NCBI GenBank assembly: GCA_027858345.1
Contig: JAQICX010000038.1
Location: forward strand, 1-40,091
Length of the DNA: 40,091 nt
Origin: Kiritimatiellia bacterium
Lineage (GTDB): Bacteria; Verrucomicrobiota; Kiritimatiellia; JAQICX01
Direction: 5' to 3'
In this document: positions 26,010-35,196 of the stretch, in pieces
Position numbering within the stretch: the first letter of the stretch is position 1
Layout of the letters: every line of letters starts with the position of its first letter
Program-made: the position numbers and the translations under genes
The notes under the pieces: model-generated
What the model saw: the letters and a program-made list of their open reading frames with translations, nothing else
Databases searched by the model: none
Told to the model about the DNA's origin: nothing

Positions 26010-26200
26010 TAAATAGTTTATAGTAAATGGTAAATGGTTCCACTGCGTGGGGCAAGGAAATGAATGGTTTATGGTAGTAGATAGGGCTCTTTGAGGAGGA
26101 AGATCTTCAGGGTGTTTATTAAATAGTAATTTAAATGTAGGGGCTAGGCATGCCTCGCCCTTAAACAAATTTTATACAAAAACAAAAGATAAGGAAAAAA
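26010..26200. repeat. Short spacer with TAAATGG repeats and a REP-like palindrome
   Basis: Just after the sulfatase stop come repeated TAGTAAATGGTAAATGG-like heptamers and a CACTGCGTGGGGCAAGGAA phrase. At 26136-26160 is a TGTAGG-led palindrome with GGGC and GCCC ends around AGGCATGCCT, the same general design as the palindromes between rpsG and fusA. Confidence 0.7.
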
Positions 26201-27097
26201 ATGACAATAAAAGTAAACGGACAAGAAATACCAGAAGATGCAATTAATTATGAACTTTCAAGGTTGATAAGATTTTATTCACAACATATGGGTGAAGAGC
26301 AAATTAGACAAAGTATGCCACAGCTAAAACAAAGAGCTGCAGAACAGGCAATTGGCGCAAGACTTCTTTTGGATCAAGCAAACAAAATGGCTTTTGAAGT
26401 TTCTGGTGAAGAAATTGATTCAGAACTTGCTAAGATGCAAATGCAGGCTGGTGGCGAAGAAGCTTTCAACAAAATTGTTGAAGAACAAAAAATGGATGTT
26501 GAAGAAATAAAAAAGACCATCCTTGAAGGCAAAAAAGTTGATAAGCTTGTTGAGCAGATTGCTTCAGAAGCAGCTGAACCAACAGCAGAAGAGGTTGAAG
26601 AATATTTTGAAGCGAATAAAGCTCAATTTGATGTTGCAGAACAGGCAGAAGCTCAGCACATTCTTATCAAACCAGAAGGTGATGATGATGATGCGGCAAA
26701 AACTGCAGCAAAGGTTAAAATTGAAGATTTGAAAAAACAAATTGAAGATGGTGCCGATTTTTCAAAGATAGCAGCAGAACATTCAGCATGTCCAAGTGGT
26801 CAGCAGGGTGGTGGCAGCCTAGGTAGTTTTGGTCGTGGGATGATGGTTCCTGAATTTGATGCTGCTGTTTTCTCAATGGAAGTTGGTGCATTGAGTGATA
26901 TCATTGAAACACAGTTCGGCTATCATATCATTCTTAAAACTGGTGAAACAGCAGCTGCAAGTCAAGAGTTCGCTGACGTTGAAGGTCAAATCAAAGAAAT
27001 GCTAAGACATTCAAAACGTGGACAGCTGATTGGTGAATATGTTGAAGAACTAAAATCAAAAGCAACTATTGAAAATGTGGAAGAAGAAAAAAAATAA
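26201..27097 (+). CDS. Parvulin-type peptidyl-prolyl isomerase
   Basis: 298 residues: an N-terminal helical SurA-like chaperone region (to about 148), then a parvulin domain from AQHILIKPEG (about 151) through FSKIAAEHSACPSGQQGGGSLGSFGRGMMVPEFDAAVF to FGYHIILKTGE. It accelerates cis-trans isomerisation of proline bonds. No signal peptide or membrane anchor is seen, so a cytoplasmic place is likely despite the SurA-like layout. The gene ends in an A8 run next to the TAA and overlaps the following gene by 23 bases. Confidence 0.88.
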   Translation: MTIKVNGQEIPEDAINYELSRLIRFYSQHMGEEQIRQSMPQLKQRAAEQAIGARLLLDQANKMAFEVSGEEIDSELAKMQMQAGGEEAFNKIVEEQKMDVEEIKKTILEGKKVDKLVEQIASEAAEPTAEEVEEYFEANKAQFDVAEQAEAQHILIKPEGDDDDAAKTAAKVKIEDLKKQIEDGADFSKIAAEHSACPSGQQGGGSLGSFGRGMMVPEFDAAVFSMEVGALSDIIETQFGYHIILKTGETAAASQEFADVEGQIKEMLRHSKRGQLIGEYVEELKSKATIENVEEEKK

Positions 27098-27923
27098 AAT
27101 ATCTTTAGTGCTTGCAGGGGGCGGTGCCAAAGGCATCGCCCATGCAGGTGTTTTAAAGTTTTTTGAGGAGAAGGGTTATAAGCCTGATATGATTGTCGGC
27201 ACCTCCATGGGGGCGATTATCGGAGGAATTTGGGCAACTGGCAAATCAATCGATGATTTAAAAGAATTTTATAAAGAGCAATTCACATTAAAGAACTATA
27301 TAAATCTGCGTATAGTTTCTATGTTTGATTTTTCACTTTCCAAGTTTTTGATGGGGCCGGAAGCATTTTTCAGAATGGGCAACTCACTTGGAATTGATAA
27401 ACCAGGTAGGTTACTGGAGTTGTTTGGAGAGTTGACTGATGACAAAAATATAGAAGATTTGGATGTTGAATTTTATTGTAATACAGTAGATTTGAAAAGC
27501 TCAAAGGAGTATATTTTTGAAAAAGGAAACCTTGCAGAAGCAATTCGTGCCTCAATGTCTGTTCCAGGTGTATTTATTCCTGTTGAGAAGGATGGCATGA
27601 TGCTGGTTGATGGAGGGGTTATGGATAATATGCCCGTGAAGATTGCTAAAGATCATGATGCGGACACTATTATTGCCGTAGATGTTATGGATAATCATAC
27701 AGGAGAATTCAAAAATGCATTTGATGTTATTTCCAGAGTTATGTGGGTTAATTCTATAAGAATGCTGCATGAGAACAAAAAATATGTGGATTTGTTTATG
27801 GATGCTTCAGGAGCAGCTGGTTTTGGTGATTTTGATAAGTTTGAAAAAGTGTTTGAACATGGCTATAATGTGGCAAAGAAAAACGAAAAAAAGCTGGACA
27901 AAATTTTTGGTAATGGGAAGTAA
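27075..27923 (+). CDS. Patatin-like phospholipase family protein
   Basis: 282 residues. The oxyanion loop GGGAKG (15-20), the nucleophile elbow GTSMG with S44, and the DGG motif with D179 make a complete Ser-Asp dyad. The family (RssA/YchK-like in bacteria) hydrolyses acyl esters of lipids. The ATG at 27075 is preferred over a TTG six bases upstream. It overlaps the isomerase gene in the +1 frame, across a run of eight A, and is likely translated by coupling. Confidence 0.88.
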   Translation: MWKKKKNKISLVLAGGGAKGIAHAGVLKFFEEKGYKPDMIVGTSMGAIIGGIWATGKSIDDLKEFYKEQFTLKNYINLRIVSMFDFSLSKFLMGPEAFFRMGNSLGIDKPGRLLELFGELTDDKNIEDLDVEFYCNTVDLKSSKEYIFEKGNLAEAIRASMSVPGVFIPVEKDGMMLVDGGVMDNMPVKIAKDHDADTIIAVDVMDNHTGEFKNAFDVISRVMWVNSIRMLHENKKYVDLFMDASGAAGFGDFDKFEKVFEHGYNVAKKNEKKLDKIFGNGK

Positions 27924-28168
27924 TACTTGCTAAGATGCTGGCAAAGGCAGCAGATTAAGATTGAGATAAAGAGCCGAGTTTTTCATTCCTACGCAGGACA
28001 AGGTCAGGTTTACGGAGGACAGACAAGGGTATGGAATCGCTTAGGTAAGGAGACTGAGTCACTTGGTCATGAAGTCACTAAGTCAAAAAGATATACAGCG
28101 GGAATGACGAACAATGAAGTACGGGTTAACGTGGAAACGACTATTGATTTGAAAAGAAAGGTTTAGTT
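27924..28168. repeat. Spacer with GAGTCACTTGGTCA repeats
   Basis: 245 bp between the lipase gene and glmS. It holds an AGACTGAGTCACTTGGTCAT/GAAGTCACTAAGTCA run (about 28049-28085), which recurs at about 30265-30296. A 79-codon open frame across it reads repeat sequence and has no gene-like features. No glmS ribozyme core is recognised. Confidence 0.55.
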
Positions 28169-30010
28169 ATGTGCGGTATAGTTGGATATGTAGGATATAG
28201 AGGAGCTCCAGAGATATTGGTTAATGGACTGAGAAAACTTGAGTATCGTGGATATGATTCAGCAGGCGTTGCAGTTGTTTTTGATAATGAGATCAAGATT
28301 GCCAAGACTAAGGGTAAGGTTAATAATTTGGCAGAGCGAATTGAGAAAACATGGTCAGAAAAGTTGCAGACAAAAGCTACAACAGGAATTTCTCATACAC
28401 GTTGGGCGACACATGGTGAACCAAATGAGATTAATGCTCATCCTCACCTTGATAATGATGGCAGAACAGTTCTTGTGCATAATGGAATTATCGAAAACTG
28501 TAGGGCGTTGAAGGCTCGTCTGCTTGCAGAGGGACATACTTTTGCATCAGAAACAGATACAGAAGTCCTTGCTCATCTAGTTGGCAAGTATTATAAAACA
28601 GATTTGATTGAAGCGGTCTGTGAAGCCCTTAGTAAAGTTGAGGGAACGTTTGGTATCGCAGTTCTTGCAAAAGACAAACCAGATGAGATTGTTGTTGCAA
28701 GAAAAGGTAGTCCAATTGTTATTGGAGTCGGTGATGATGAAACATTTGTGGCGAGTGATGCCGCAGCGATTGTTGCTCACACAAAAAATGTTATATACCT
28801 TGATGATGGTGATGTAGCTATTTTAACTGCCGGTGAGGTCGAAGTTCGAACTTTAGAAAATTCACCAATTTCACGCGAAGTTTCTACACTCGAATTTGAT
28901 GCTGACTCAGCAGAAAAGGGTGAGCATAAACATTTCATGCATAAAGAAATTTTTGAACAGCCAGATGCTCTACGTAATGCAATTGGTGGTCGCCTTGATA
29001 AAGACAAAGCTACTGCAATTTTATCAGGTTTGTCAATGAGCCCTCGAGAGATGGCTGAGTTACGCAGGTTTATCATGGTAGCTTGTGGAACATCAATGAA
29101 TGCTGGACTTGTCGGAGAATACTATTTTGAAGATCTTGCAGACATGATAACAGATGTTGAGCAGGCTGCTGAATTTCGTTATAGAAACCCAATTATTGGG
29201 TCTCAAGATATGGTTCTTGCCATAAGTCAATCAGGTGAAACAGCTGATACACTTGCTGCAATTAGAGAAGCCAAACAAAAAGGTGCTTTGATTAGTGGGT
29301 TATGTAATGTTGTTGGCTCAACAATTGCTAGAGAAACAGGTCGTGGAGTTTATCTTCATGCTGGACCTGAAATTGGTGTTGCTTCAACAAAAGCATTTAC
29401 ATGTCAGGTTGCTGTTCTACTTATGATGGCACTGAAATTTGGCCGCGGTAGACGTCTTTCAAGAGATGTTGGTCAGAAACTTTGTGCAGCCATTTCTAAC
29501 ATACCAAAATATGCAGAAGAGACTTTGAAACTTGATGGGCAGATCCGAGATATTGCAAAAGTTTATGCAGGCGTTGAAGATGTTTTTTTTATTGGGCGAG
29601 GTTATATGTATCCAGTTGCTCTAGAAGGTGCTTTGAAACTCAAAGAGATAAGTTACATACATGCAGAAGGCTATCATGCTGCAGAGCTTAAACATGGGCC
29701 AATTGCTTTGCTGGAACCAAGAGTTCCTGTTGTTGCATTGGCGAACGATGTTCCAGGTAAAGATAAAACCATTGGCAATATCGAGGAGTGTAAAGCCAGA
29801 AATTCTCCGGTTATTGCTGTTGTGACAGGTGATGACCCTTGTGTTGATGGTCTTGCTGATCATATCATTCGTGTTCCTGAAACACCAGATGTTATTGCTC
29901 CTATAACTGTGGCAATTGCTTTGCAGCTGTTTGCTTATCATATTGCAGAATTTAGAGGGTGTGAAATTGATCAACCTAGAAATCTTGCAAAAAGCGTTAC
30001 GGTTGAGTAG
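28169..30010 (+). CDS. glmS: Glutamine-fructose-6-phosphate aminotransferase (isomerising)
   Basis: 613 residues. It makes glucosamine-6-phosphate from fructose-6-phosphate and glutamine, the first step to UDP-GlcNAc for peptidoglycan and LPS. The N-terminal glutaminase domain starts MCGIVGYVG with the catalytic cysteine at position 2; two SIS domains follow (HKEIFEQPDALRN...VACGTS and FIGRGYMYPVALEGALKLKEISYIHAEGY), and the conserved end is NLAKSVTVE. GAAAGG precedes the start. It appears monocistronic; neither glmU nor glmM is adjacent. Confidence 0.97.
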   Translation: MCGIVGYVGYRGAPEILVNGLRKLEYRGYDSAGVAVVFDNEIKIAKTKGKVNNLAERIEKTWSEKLQTKATTGISHTRWATHGEPNEINAHPHLDNDGRTVLVHNGIIENCRALKARLLAEGHTFASETDTEVLAHLVGKYYKTDLIEAVCEALSKVEGTFGIAVLAKDKPDEIVVARKGSPIVIGVGDDETFVASDAAAIVAHTKNVIYLDDGDVAILTAGEVEVRTLENSPISREVSTLEFDADSAEKGEHKHFMHKEIFEQPDALRNAIGGRLDKDKATAILSGLSMSPREMAELRRFIMVACGTSMNAGLVGEYYFEDLADMITDVEQAAEFRYRNPIIGSQDMVLAISQSGETADTLAAIREAKQKGALISGLCNVVGSTIARETGRGVYLHAGPEIGVASTKAFTCQVAVLLMMALKFGRGRRLSRDVGQKLCAAISNIPKYAEETLKLDGQIRDIAKVYAGVEDVFFIGRGYMYPVALEGALKLKEISYIHAEGYHAAELKHGPIALLEPRVPVVALANDVPGKDKTIGNIEECKARNSPVIAVVTGDDPCVDGLADHIIRVPETPDVIAPITVAIALQLFAYHIAEFRGCEIDQPRNLAKSVTVE

Positions 30011-30343
30011 GAAAAAGGTTAGACTGTTAGATTGTTAGACAGTTAGACATGGCAACGCCGTGGGCAGGGAATTAATTGTTATTTGGGAGCCAGCTAAGTA
30101 CTACGTGATGAGTAGGAAGGTGAAATCACTTCGTTCGCCGTGATAAGTTGGACGTGCTAGGTGATAAGTTTTTCCGCGCCCATGGGACGCGGCTACAGCA
30201 TGGAAATTCACATTTAACCTTTGATTGCTGAATCAGCTCTGTAGCTGAGTCGGTTCGGCTCGGTAGACTGAGTCACTTGGTTATTGAGTCACTTAGTCAA
30301 ATGTTTACCATTTACAATTTAGCTTGAAACAAGGAGAAAGGTT
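30011..30343. other. Intergenic region with GTTAGACT and GAGTCACT repeats
   Basis: After the glmS stop comes GTTAGACTGTTAGATTGTTA with a further GACAGTTAGACA, then the CCGTGGGCAGGGAA phrase, a GTGATAAGTTGG...GTGATAAG stretch, a degenerate TGTAGCTGAGTCGGTTCGGC hairpin (30240-30263) and a second GAGTCACTTGGTTATTGAGT run. No gene is visible. AAGGAG (30331-30336) belongs to the next gene. Confidence 0.65.
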
Positions 30344-32041
30344 GTGACCCACAAGATAAAACAAGACCTAGTCTTTGTTTATGAGTCGGTGATGAATCGA
30401 CTTTTTGTTGTCGCAACTCTTAGTTTACTTATCGGTATTTATCTTGGGCATTTGGGAATTATTTTCAGCTATTCTACACTCATACTGATTCCATGCTTTC
30501 TTATATTCTTATTTGTGTTGAATGCAAAAAAATACAGGATTATAGTTCTTCTTTTCGTAATCATCTTGTTTTCAGTTTTAGGCAATGCTGTTTTTAAACA
30601 TTATACCCAAAGAATTTTGTGCAAAAGTCAGCTGGTTGATTTTTTTCATCATAATGAAGTTGATGGATTAACCGGCATTGTTGTTGGTGATTCAACATGG
30701 AAAAAAGTCAATGCTTCTAATGATGTCACAAAACTGACATTTCCCATGAAGCTTGATGGTGCAATTTTGTCAAGTGGTGATGTTGTTGATGTTTCCGGAA
30801 AAATCAATGTTGTATGGTTGATGGGGCGGTATGACACCGATAATATGCCAGCTTATGGCAACAGACTTAAACTTGGTGGAATGTATTGCCGTACCAATAG
30901 TGTTGATAGGGGTGTTGATAAATATATTTTCAAAATTACTGCGTGTTCATGGAAAAGTGAAGAACTGGAAAAGAATGTTTTCTCATCAGGGATTTTATTA
31001 CCAATACACAGATATAAGCTGTTTTGCTTTAACCTACGAAAAACAACTTTAAAGATTTTTGATATGGGGCTTGAAAATTCTCCCAATATTTCAAGCATCT
31101 TGAAATCTATTATTGCTGGGCGAAGAGTTTTTCTTAGTCAGCAGTTTAAAGAGAATTTGATTAGAACAGGAACAATTCATATCATTGCGGTTTCAGGGCT
31201 GCATGCAGGTATTGTTGCAGGTATAATCATTGCTATGCTTAAGCTCTTCGGCTGTCCTCGCTATAGATGGTTTTATATATTAGCACCAATCTTGATTACA
31301 TACACCTTGTATACAGGTGCAAGACCAAGTTCAATACGAGCATGTCTTATGCTACTTATATTTTACTTCTCCAATGTTATAAATCGTAAGAGTGATGTTT
31401 TGTCAACCGTTGCAATATCCGCTTTTGTAATCTTGATTATTAATCCAGTTGAACTTTTTGATTTGGGCTTTATTTTTTCATTTGCAACCGTATTGGGTTT
31501 GATTCTTTTGTTTCCTCCCGTATACGGCTTTTTTGAAAGAAAACCAAGATTTAATCCAATCGATTTTGTTCCTGAACCACCACCAGAAAAGAATTTCCTG
31601 AGTAAGGTTATTACGTTCGTTAAGGTTATGTTTGTAGTCTCTCTTGTTGCATGGTTTGTCAGCATGCCTTTGACTATATATTTCTTTGGTAGGGTTGTGT
31701 TCGTTGCCCCGCTGGTAAATGTTCTTGTGGTACCTCTTACTTTTTGCTTAATCTTAACAGGTATAATATCGTTGTCCTCTGCAATTCTATATGCTGGACT
31801 GCCTTTTTATATTAATAAGATTAGTATTATCTTTGCAAGTGCGTTAGAGTATATAATTGATTATGCAAGTGGATTCAAATTTGTGACCATAGAAAATGTG
31901 GATATTAATAACATGGAGTTTTTGCTTTATATTCCTATGATTGCAGTTGTGTTGTTTTATCAGGTATACAAGTTTCGAAAACAAAATGAAATTAATGAGC
32001 TTTGGAATTGCAGAGCTGAGATAAATGAGAACTTCCACTAA
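30344..32041 (+). CDS. ComEC/Rec2-family competence channel protein
   Basis: 565 residues with a GTG start (AAGGAG upstream). N-terminal membrane segments are followed by an OB-like DUF4131 region (LTGIVVGDSTWKK...) and the ComEC competence domain: GTIHIIAVSGLHAGIVAG, YTGARPSSIRACLMLLIFYFS and the following membrane helices. ComEC carries single-stranded DNA across the inner membrane in natural transformation. The C-terminal metallo-beta-lactamase domain of long ComEC proteins is missing; the protein ends soon after the last helix. No other competence gene is nearby. Confidence 0.88.
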   Translation: MTHKIKQDLVFVYESVMNRLFVVATLSLLIGIYLGHLGIIFSYSTLILIPCFLIFLFVLNAKKYRIIVLLFVIILFSVLGNAVFKHYTQRILCKSQLVDFFHHNEVDGLTGIVVGDSTWKKVNASNDVTKLTFPMKLDGAILSSGDVVDVSGKINVVWLMGRYDTDNMPAYGNRLKLGGMYCRTNSVDRGVDKYIFKITACSWKSEELEKNVFSSGILLPIHRYKLFCFNLRKTTLKIFDMGLENSPNISSILKSIIAGRRVFLSQQFKENLIRTGTIHIIAVSGLHAGIVAGIIIAMLKLFGCPRYRWFYILAPILITYTLYTGARPSSIRACLMLLIFYFSNVINRKSDVLSTVAISAFVILIINPVELFDLGFIFSFATVLGLILLFPPVYGFFERKPRFNPIDFVPEPPPEKNFLSKVITFVKVMFVVSLVAWFVSMPLTIYFFGRVVFVAPLVNVLVVPLTFCLILTGIISLSSAILYAGLPFYINKISIIFASALEYIIDYASGFKFVTIENVDINNMEFLLYIPMIAVVLFYQVYKFRKQNEINELWNCRAEINENFH

Positions 32042-32454
32042 ATCATAAAGCTTAATTTTTCGGTTGAACAAGAAAACATCATTTTGAGCCAACAAAATCA
32101 AGGAATGACATTTAAAATTGTAATTATTTGGCTGATAAACATTGAAATTGTTGTCAACGGACGCCGAGGACGTATTAGCTCCTCCCCGACTGGCTTTGCT
32201 AGTCCCGCTCTGCGGGAGGAGGTGTTCGAGGAACGAGAACGGAGGGGTGTTTCTTCCAGCTGGCAATATAATATTAAACTGCACAATGGGAGGGTCAGCG
32301 TCCCCGCTGACAGAAAAGCTATCCAACCGAAAAATCAAGGTCATAAAAACATTTTTTTTTACAGTCTTGAATATGTCTTTAGATTATGATAAGGTTCACA
32401 ATATTTTTGATGATATAATTTTACAATCGAATGAAAAAAAGAAAAGGAATAATA
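32042..32454. other. Intergenic region occupied by element E5
   Basis: Apart from the element at 32050-32340 and its 7-bp flanks, only about 100 bp remain before the next gene. They contain TATGAT (32385-32390) and TATAAT (32414-32419), either of which could be a -10 box, but neither has a good -35 box at normal spacing. Confidence 0.6.
32050..32340. mobile_element. MITE-like element, copy E5, with perfect 7-bp target-site duplication
   Basis: 291 bp. Its ends are GCTTAATTTTTCGGTTGAA and TCCAACCGAAAAATCAAGG, and it is flanked by TCATAAA at 32043-32049 and 32341-32347. The insertion is one base past the comEC-like stop codon. It carries a full copy of the CTCCTCCC...GGGAGGAGG repeat (32179-32247) and a GGGTCAGCG...CGCTGAC palindrome (from 32293). 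No transposase is encoded, so movement would need an enzyme supplied elsewhere. Confidence 0.85.
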
Positions 32455-33564
32455 ATGCAGTATACAATTTTAGGAAAAACGGGGCTAAAGGTTTCCCGTC
32501 TTGGTTTTGGAGCCATGCGTTTGCCGATGACTGAAGAAAAGCTGGTTGATAGAGATAAAAGCACGGCTATGTTTCACAAAGCAATTGAAGCTGGGGTTAA
32601 TTATCTTGATACAGCTGTTTTCTATTGTCATGAGGATAGTCAAAAAGCGCTTGGAGACGCTATACAAGGCAAATGTCGTGAGGATCTGGTCATCTCTACA
32701 AAAAATCACTATTTTGAAGATGATGAAAAAATGTGGTGGACCAATCTGGAGAACAGTCTGAATTATATTAAAACTGACTATATTGACATTTATAACACGC
32801 ATGGCATTCAGTGGAAGGCTTATAAAGAGAAGGTTGAACCAAGAATTTCTAAATGGCTGATAAAAGCCAAGGACCAAGGTCTTATCAGACATATCGGCAC
32901 ATCGTTTCATGATGATCTTGAAGCTCTGAAAAAAGTTGTGGATACAGGGTTTTATGAATCAATCACTTTACAGTATAATTTGCTTAATCAAGGATTTGCA
33001 GAAGGCATTGATTATGCCAAAGCAGCGGGCATGGGGGTTGTAGTAATGGGACCTGTTGCAGGTGGGCAGCTTGATACACCATCACAAACATTTGGTAGCC
33101 TTGTCAGCTCCATCACAAAAACACCTGAACTCGCAATGCGTTTTGTTCTGGCAAATCCAAATGTTGATGTTGCTCTTTCCGGTATGAGCACAATGCAGCA
33201 AGTTGAAGAAAATCTGGCAACATGTTCAGATCCGCTGCCTTTAACTCCTGAAAACTATGAACAGATTAAGGTGCAGCTTGAAAAACTTAAAAAGATGTCT
33301 GATCTTTATTGTACTGGTTGCGGATACTGTACGCCTTGTCCTGAAAAAATCCCAATACCCAAAATTTTTGAATTGTATAACAAAGCAAGAGTTTATGATA
33401 TTTTGGAACGTAGTAAAAAGAGCTATAATCGTATTGGAACTAATCCAAAAAATCCGGAGAATAAGGCTGATGCCTGCACGGAATGTGGTGCTTGTGAAAA
33501 GAAATGCCCTCAGAACATTCCTATACGTCAACAACTGAAAGATGCATGTCAGATGCTTGCATAA
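32455..33564 (+). CDS. Aldo/keto reductase with C-terminal 4Fe-4S ferredoxin-like domain
   Basis: 369 residues. The TIM-barrel reductase domain begins MQYTILGKTGLKVSRLGFG and shows the likely tetrad D52, Y57, K83 and H116. The C-terminal part has two Cys clusters, CTGCGYCTPCPEKIPIP and CTECGACEKKCPQNIPI, typical of aldo/keto reductases fused to a 4Fe-4S domain in anaerobes. The substrate is unknown. The ATG at 32455 is chosen over one at 32431 because AAAAGGA fits at the right distance. It is 21 bases from the next gene. Confidence 0.92.
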   Translation: MQYTILGKTGLKVSRLGFGAMRLPMTEEKLVDRDKSTAMFHKAIEAGVNYLDTAVFYCHEDSQKALGDAIQGKCREDLVISTKNHYFEDDEKMWWTNLENSLNYIKTDYIDIYNTHGIQWKAYKEKVEPRISKWLIKAKDQGLIRHIGTSFHDDLEALKKVVDTGFYESITLQYNLLNQGFAEGIDYAKAAGMGVVVMGPVAGGQLDTPSQTFGSLVSSITKTPELAMRFVLANPNVDVALSGMSTMQQVEENLATCSDPLPLTPENYEQIKVQLEKLKKMSDLYCTGCGYCTPCPEKIPIPKIFELYNKARVYDILERSKKSYNRIGTNPKNPENKADACTECGACEKKCPQNIPIRQQLKDACQMLA

Positions 33565-33585
33565 AACTCTGGAAAGTATTAAGTT

Positions 33586-35196
33586 ATGGAAGGTTGTAGC
33601 TTTGTGAAGCGTAATTATATTTATTTGCTTATATATCTAATTGCATCAATACCTTTTCTGTTTCTTTATAGATTCCAGACAACACCAGATTACATATCTT
33701 ATGTGTCTATAGCTGAAAAGTGTCTTGCTGGTGATTTCCATAATGCTGTAAATGCATACTGGGGTCCGATGTTTTCATGGTTGCTCATGCCTTTTATATA
33801 TTTCAACTGTCCGCCGGTTCTGGCTGGTAAATTTATCCTGCTTATTGCTGGTGCAGTTATTATATTGCTTACGTCCAGTTTGCTCAAAAACTTTGGAGTA
33901 GCTAAAAAGGCTCGCAGCATATCATTGCTATCACTTATACCAGTTTTACTTTATTATGTTTTTATGTTTATGTCTCCGGATTTGCTGCTGGCAATGTTTT
34001 TGCTTGCCGCGACAGTATTGATGTTTTCAGATAAATATAAAAAAAGTAAAATCTATCCAATTTATATAGGAATATTAGGTGCTCTTTCATATTTCTGTAA
34101 GCAGTATGGACTACTATTTTTTGTAATTAACTTCTTTGTTTTTTCATTCTGCCAACTCATTCAAGTTTCTAAAGCAGAGAAGTTACGTGTAGCTATTAAT
34201 GGTTGCGTTGTGCTGGCAATAACTCTTGTGATAAGCTTTGGCTGGATTTATGCACTTCATGCAAAATATGATACATGGATGATAGGTTCTGCCGGGCAGT
34301 ATAATCTGGCTGTTGGGCCGGAATCATCAGGACAGATTCATAGAATTAACGGGCTAATAGAACTTCCTAATGAGTCCGCAGTCTCGGCTTGGGAAGACCC
34401 AACATATTACAAATATGAACCACGGTATCTGTCGATGAAAACCATGGCATATTTTGTGTCGCTAGTCTTAAAAAACATGTTCACAACGGTGGCTGCATTT
34501 CAAAGTATTAGTGCCTTATCCATTGCAATAATAATTTGTTTCTTTTTAATGCAGGTATGCACATGCAATGACAGTGAAAATGGACATAAAAATGGAGTTG
34601 TAAAGTTTCTTTTTGACCTGTTGGGGTTTGTAAAGAGCCTTTTTACTAATAAAGATTGGAGCATACTCTTCTCGCTTATAATTTTTGTTGCAGGTTATAT
34701 GCTTGTTCGTGCAGACATTCGCTTTATATCATTTGCCGTTGTTTTACTCATTGTAATAGGAGGTGTATGTCTTCAGAAGGTTCTGGATACAAATTTCTTT
34801 GCCGACAAATTCAGAACTCAACTTTTCTTGTTAATTTACTTTATTACCTTTGCCTGCTTTCCGGCAGTGGAACTAATAAACAATGCCAATTATGGGAAGT
34901 GGCACTATCGCGTTACAGACTCTATACAGGAAAATTTCAAACAGTCAGGCCTTAGAATTGCCAGCAATCTTAATTGGCATGACACTCTCTATATTGTTGA
35001 CCATCTCAATGGAAAATATTTGGGCAAAACAAAGAGTCCAGATGTCAACGAAGAATTGATTCAGGAGTTGACAAAATTCAATATTGAGTTTTTTTTGTTA
35101 TGGGGAACCGAAGCTGTTGTTGATATTTCAGGTTATATATTAGTTGATGATGAACCAACCTATAACTTGAAAGTCTATAAACGAGTTTTACAATAA
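33586..35196 (+). CDS. Polytopic membrane protein, probable GT-C-type glycosyltransferase
   Basis: 536 residues with about ten or more hydrophobic segments. A TPDYISYVSIAEKCLAGDF loop follows the first helix; an acidic residue there is typical of GT-C enzymes (ArnT/PMT-like) that use polyprenyl-phosphate sugars. The C-terminal region is soluble (from about residue 440). GT-C membership is inferred from topology and that loop only, and the acceptor is unknown. An alternative GTG start lies six codons in. It may form an operon with the preceding reductase. Confidence 0.6.
   Translation: MEGCSFVKRNYIYLLIYLIASIPFLFLYRFQTTPDYISYVSIAEKCLAGDFHNAVNAYWGPMFSWLLMPFIYFNCPPVLAGKFILLIAGAVIILLTSSLLKNFGVAKKARSISLLSLIPVLLYYVFMFMSPDLLLAMFLLAATVLMFSDKYKKSKIYPIYIGILGALSYFCKQYGLLFFVINFFVFSFCQLIQVSKAEKLRVAINGCVVLAITLVISFGWIYALHAKYDTWMIGSAGQYNLAVGPESSGQIHRINGLIELPNESAVSAWEDPTYYKYEPRYLSMKTMAYFVSLVLKNMFTTVAAFQSISALSIAIIICFFLMQVCTCNDSENGHKNGVVKFLFDLLGFVKSLFTNKDWSILFSLIIFVAGYMLVRADIRFISFAVVLLIVIGGVCLQKVLDTNFFADKFRTQLFLLIYFITFACFPAVELINNANYGKWHYRVTDSIQENFKQSGLRIASNLNWHDTLYIVDHLNGKYLGKTKSPDVNEELIQELTKFNIEFFLLWGTEAVVDISGYILVDDEPTYNLKVYKRVLQ

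Noticed and set aside
27927-28166. 79-codon frame directly before glmS
   Set aside because: It spans GAGTCACTTGG repeats and has no recognisable domain or ribosome-binding site.
27924-28168. glmS ribozyme/riboswitch upstream of glmS
   Set aside because: I looked for the conserved catalytic core and pseudoknot partners and could not find them; the region is repeat sequence.
22195-30343. CRISPR array in the intergenic word repeats
   Set aside because: The repeats are 6-9 bases, contiguous and imperfect, without unique spacers, and no cas genes are present.
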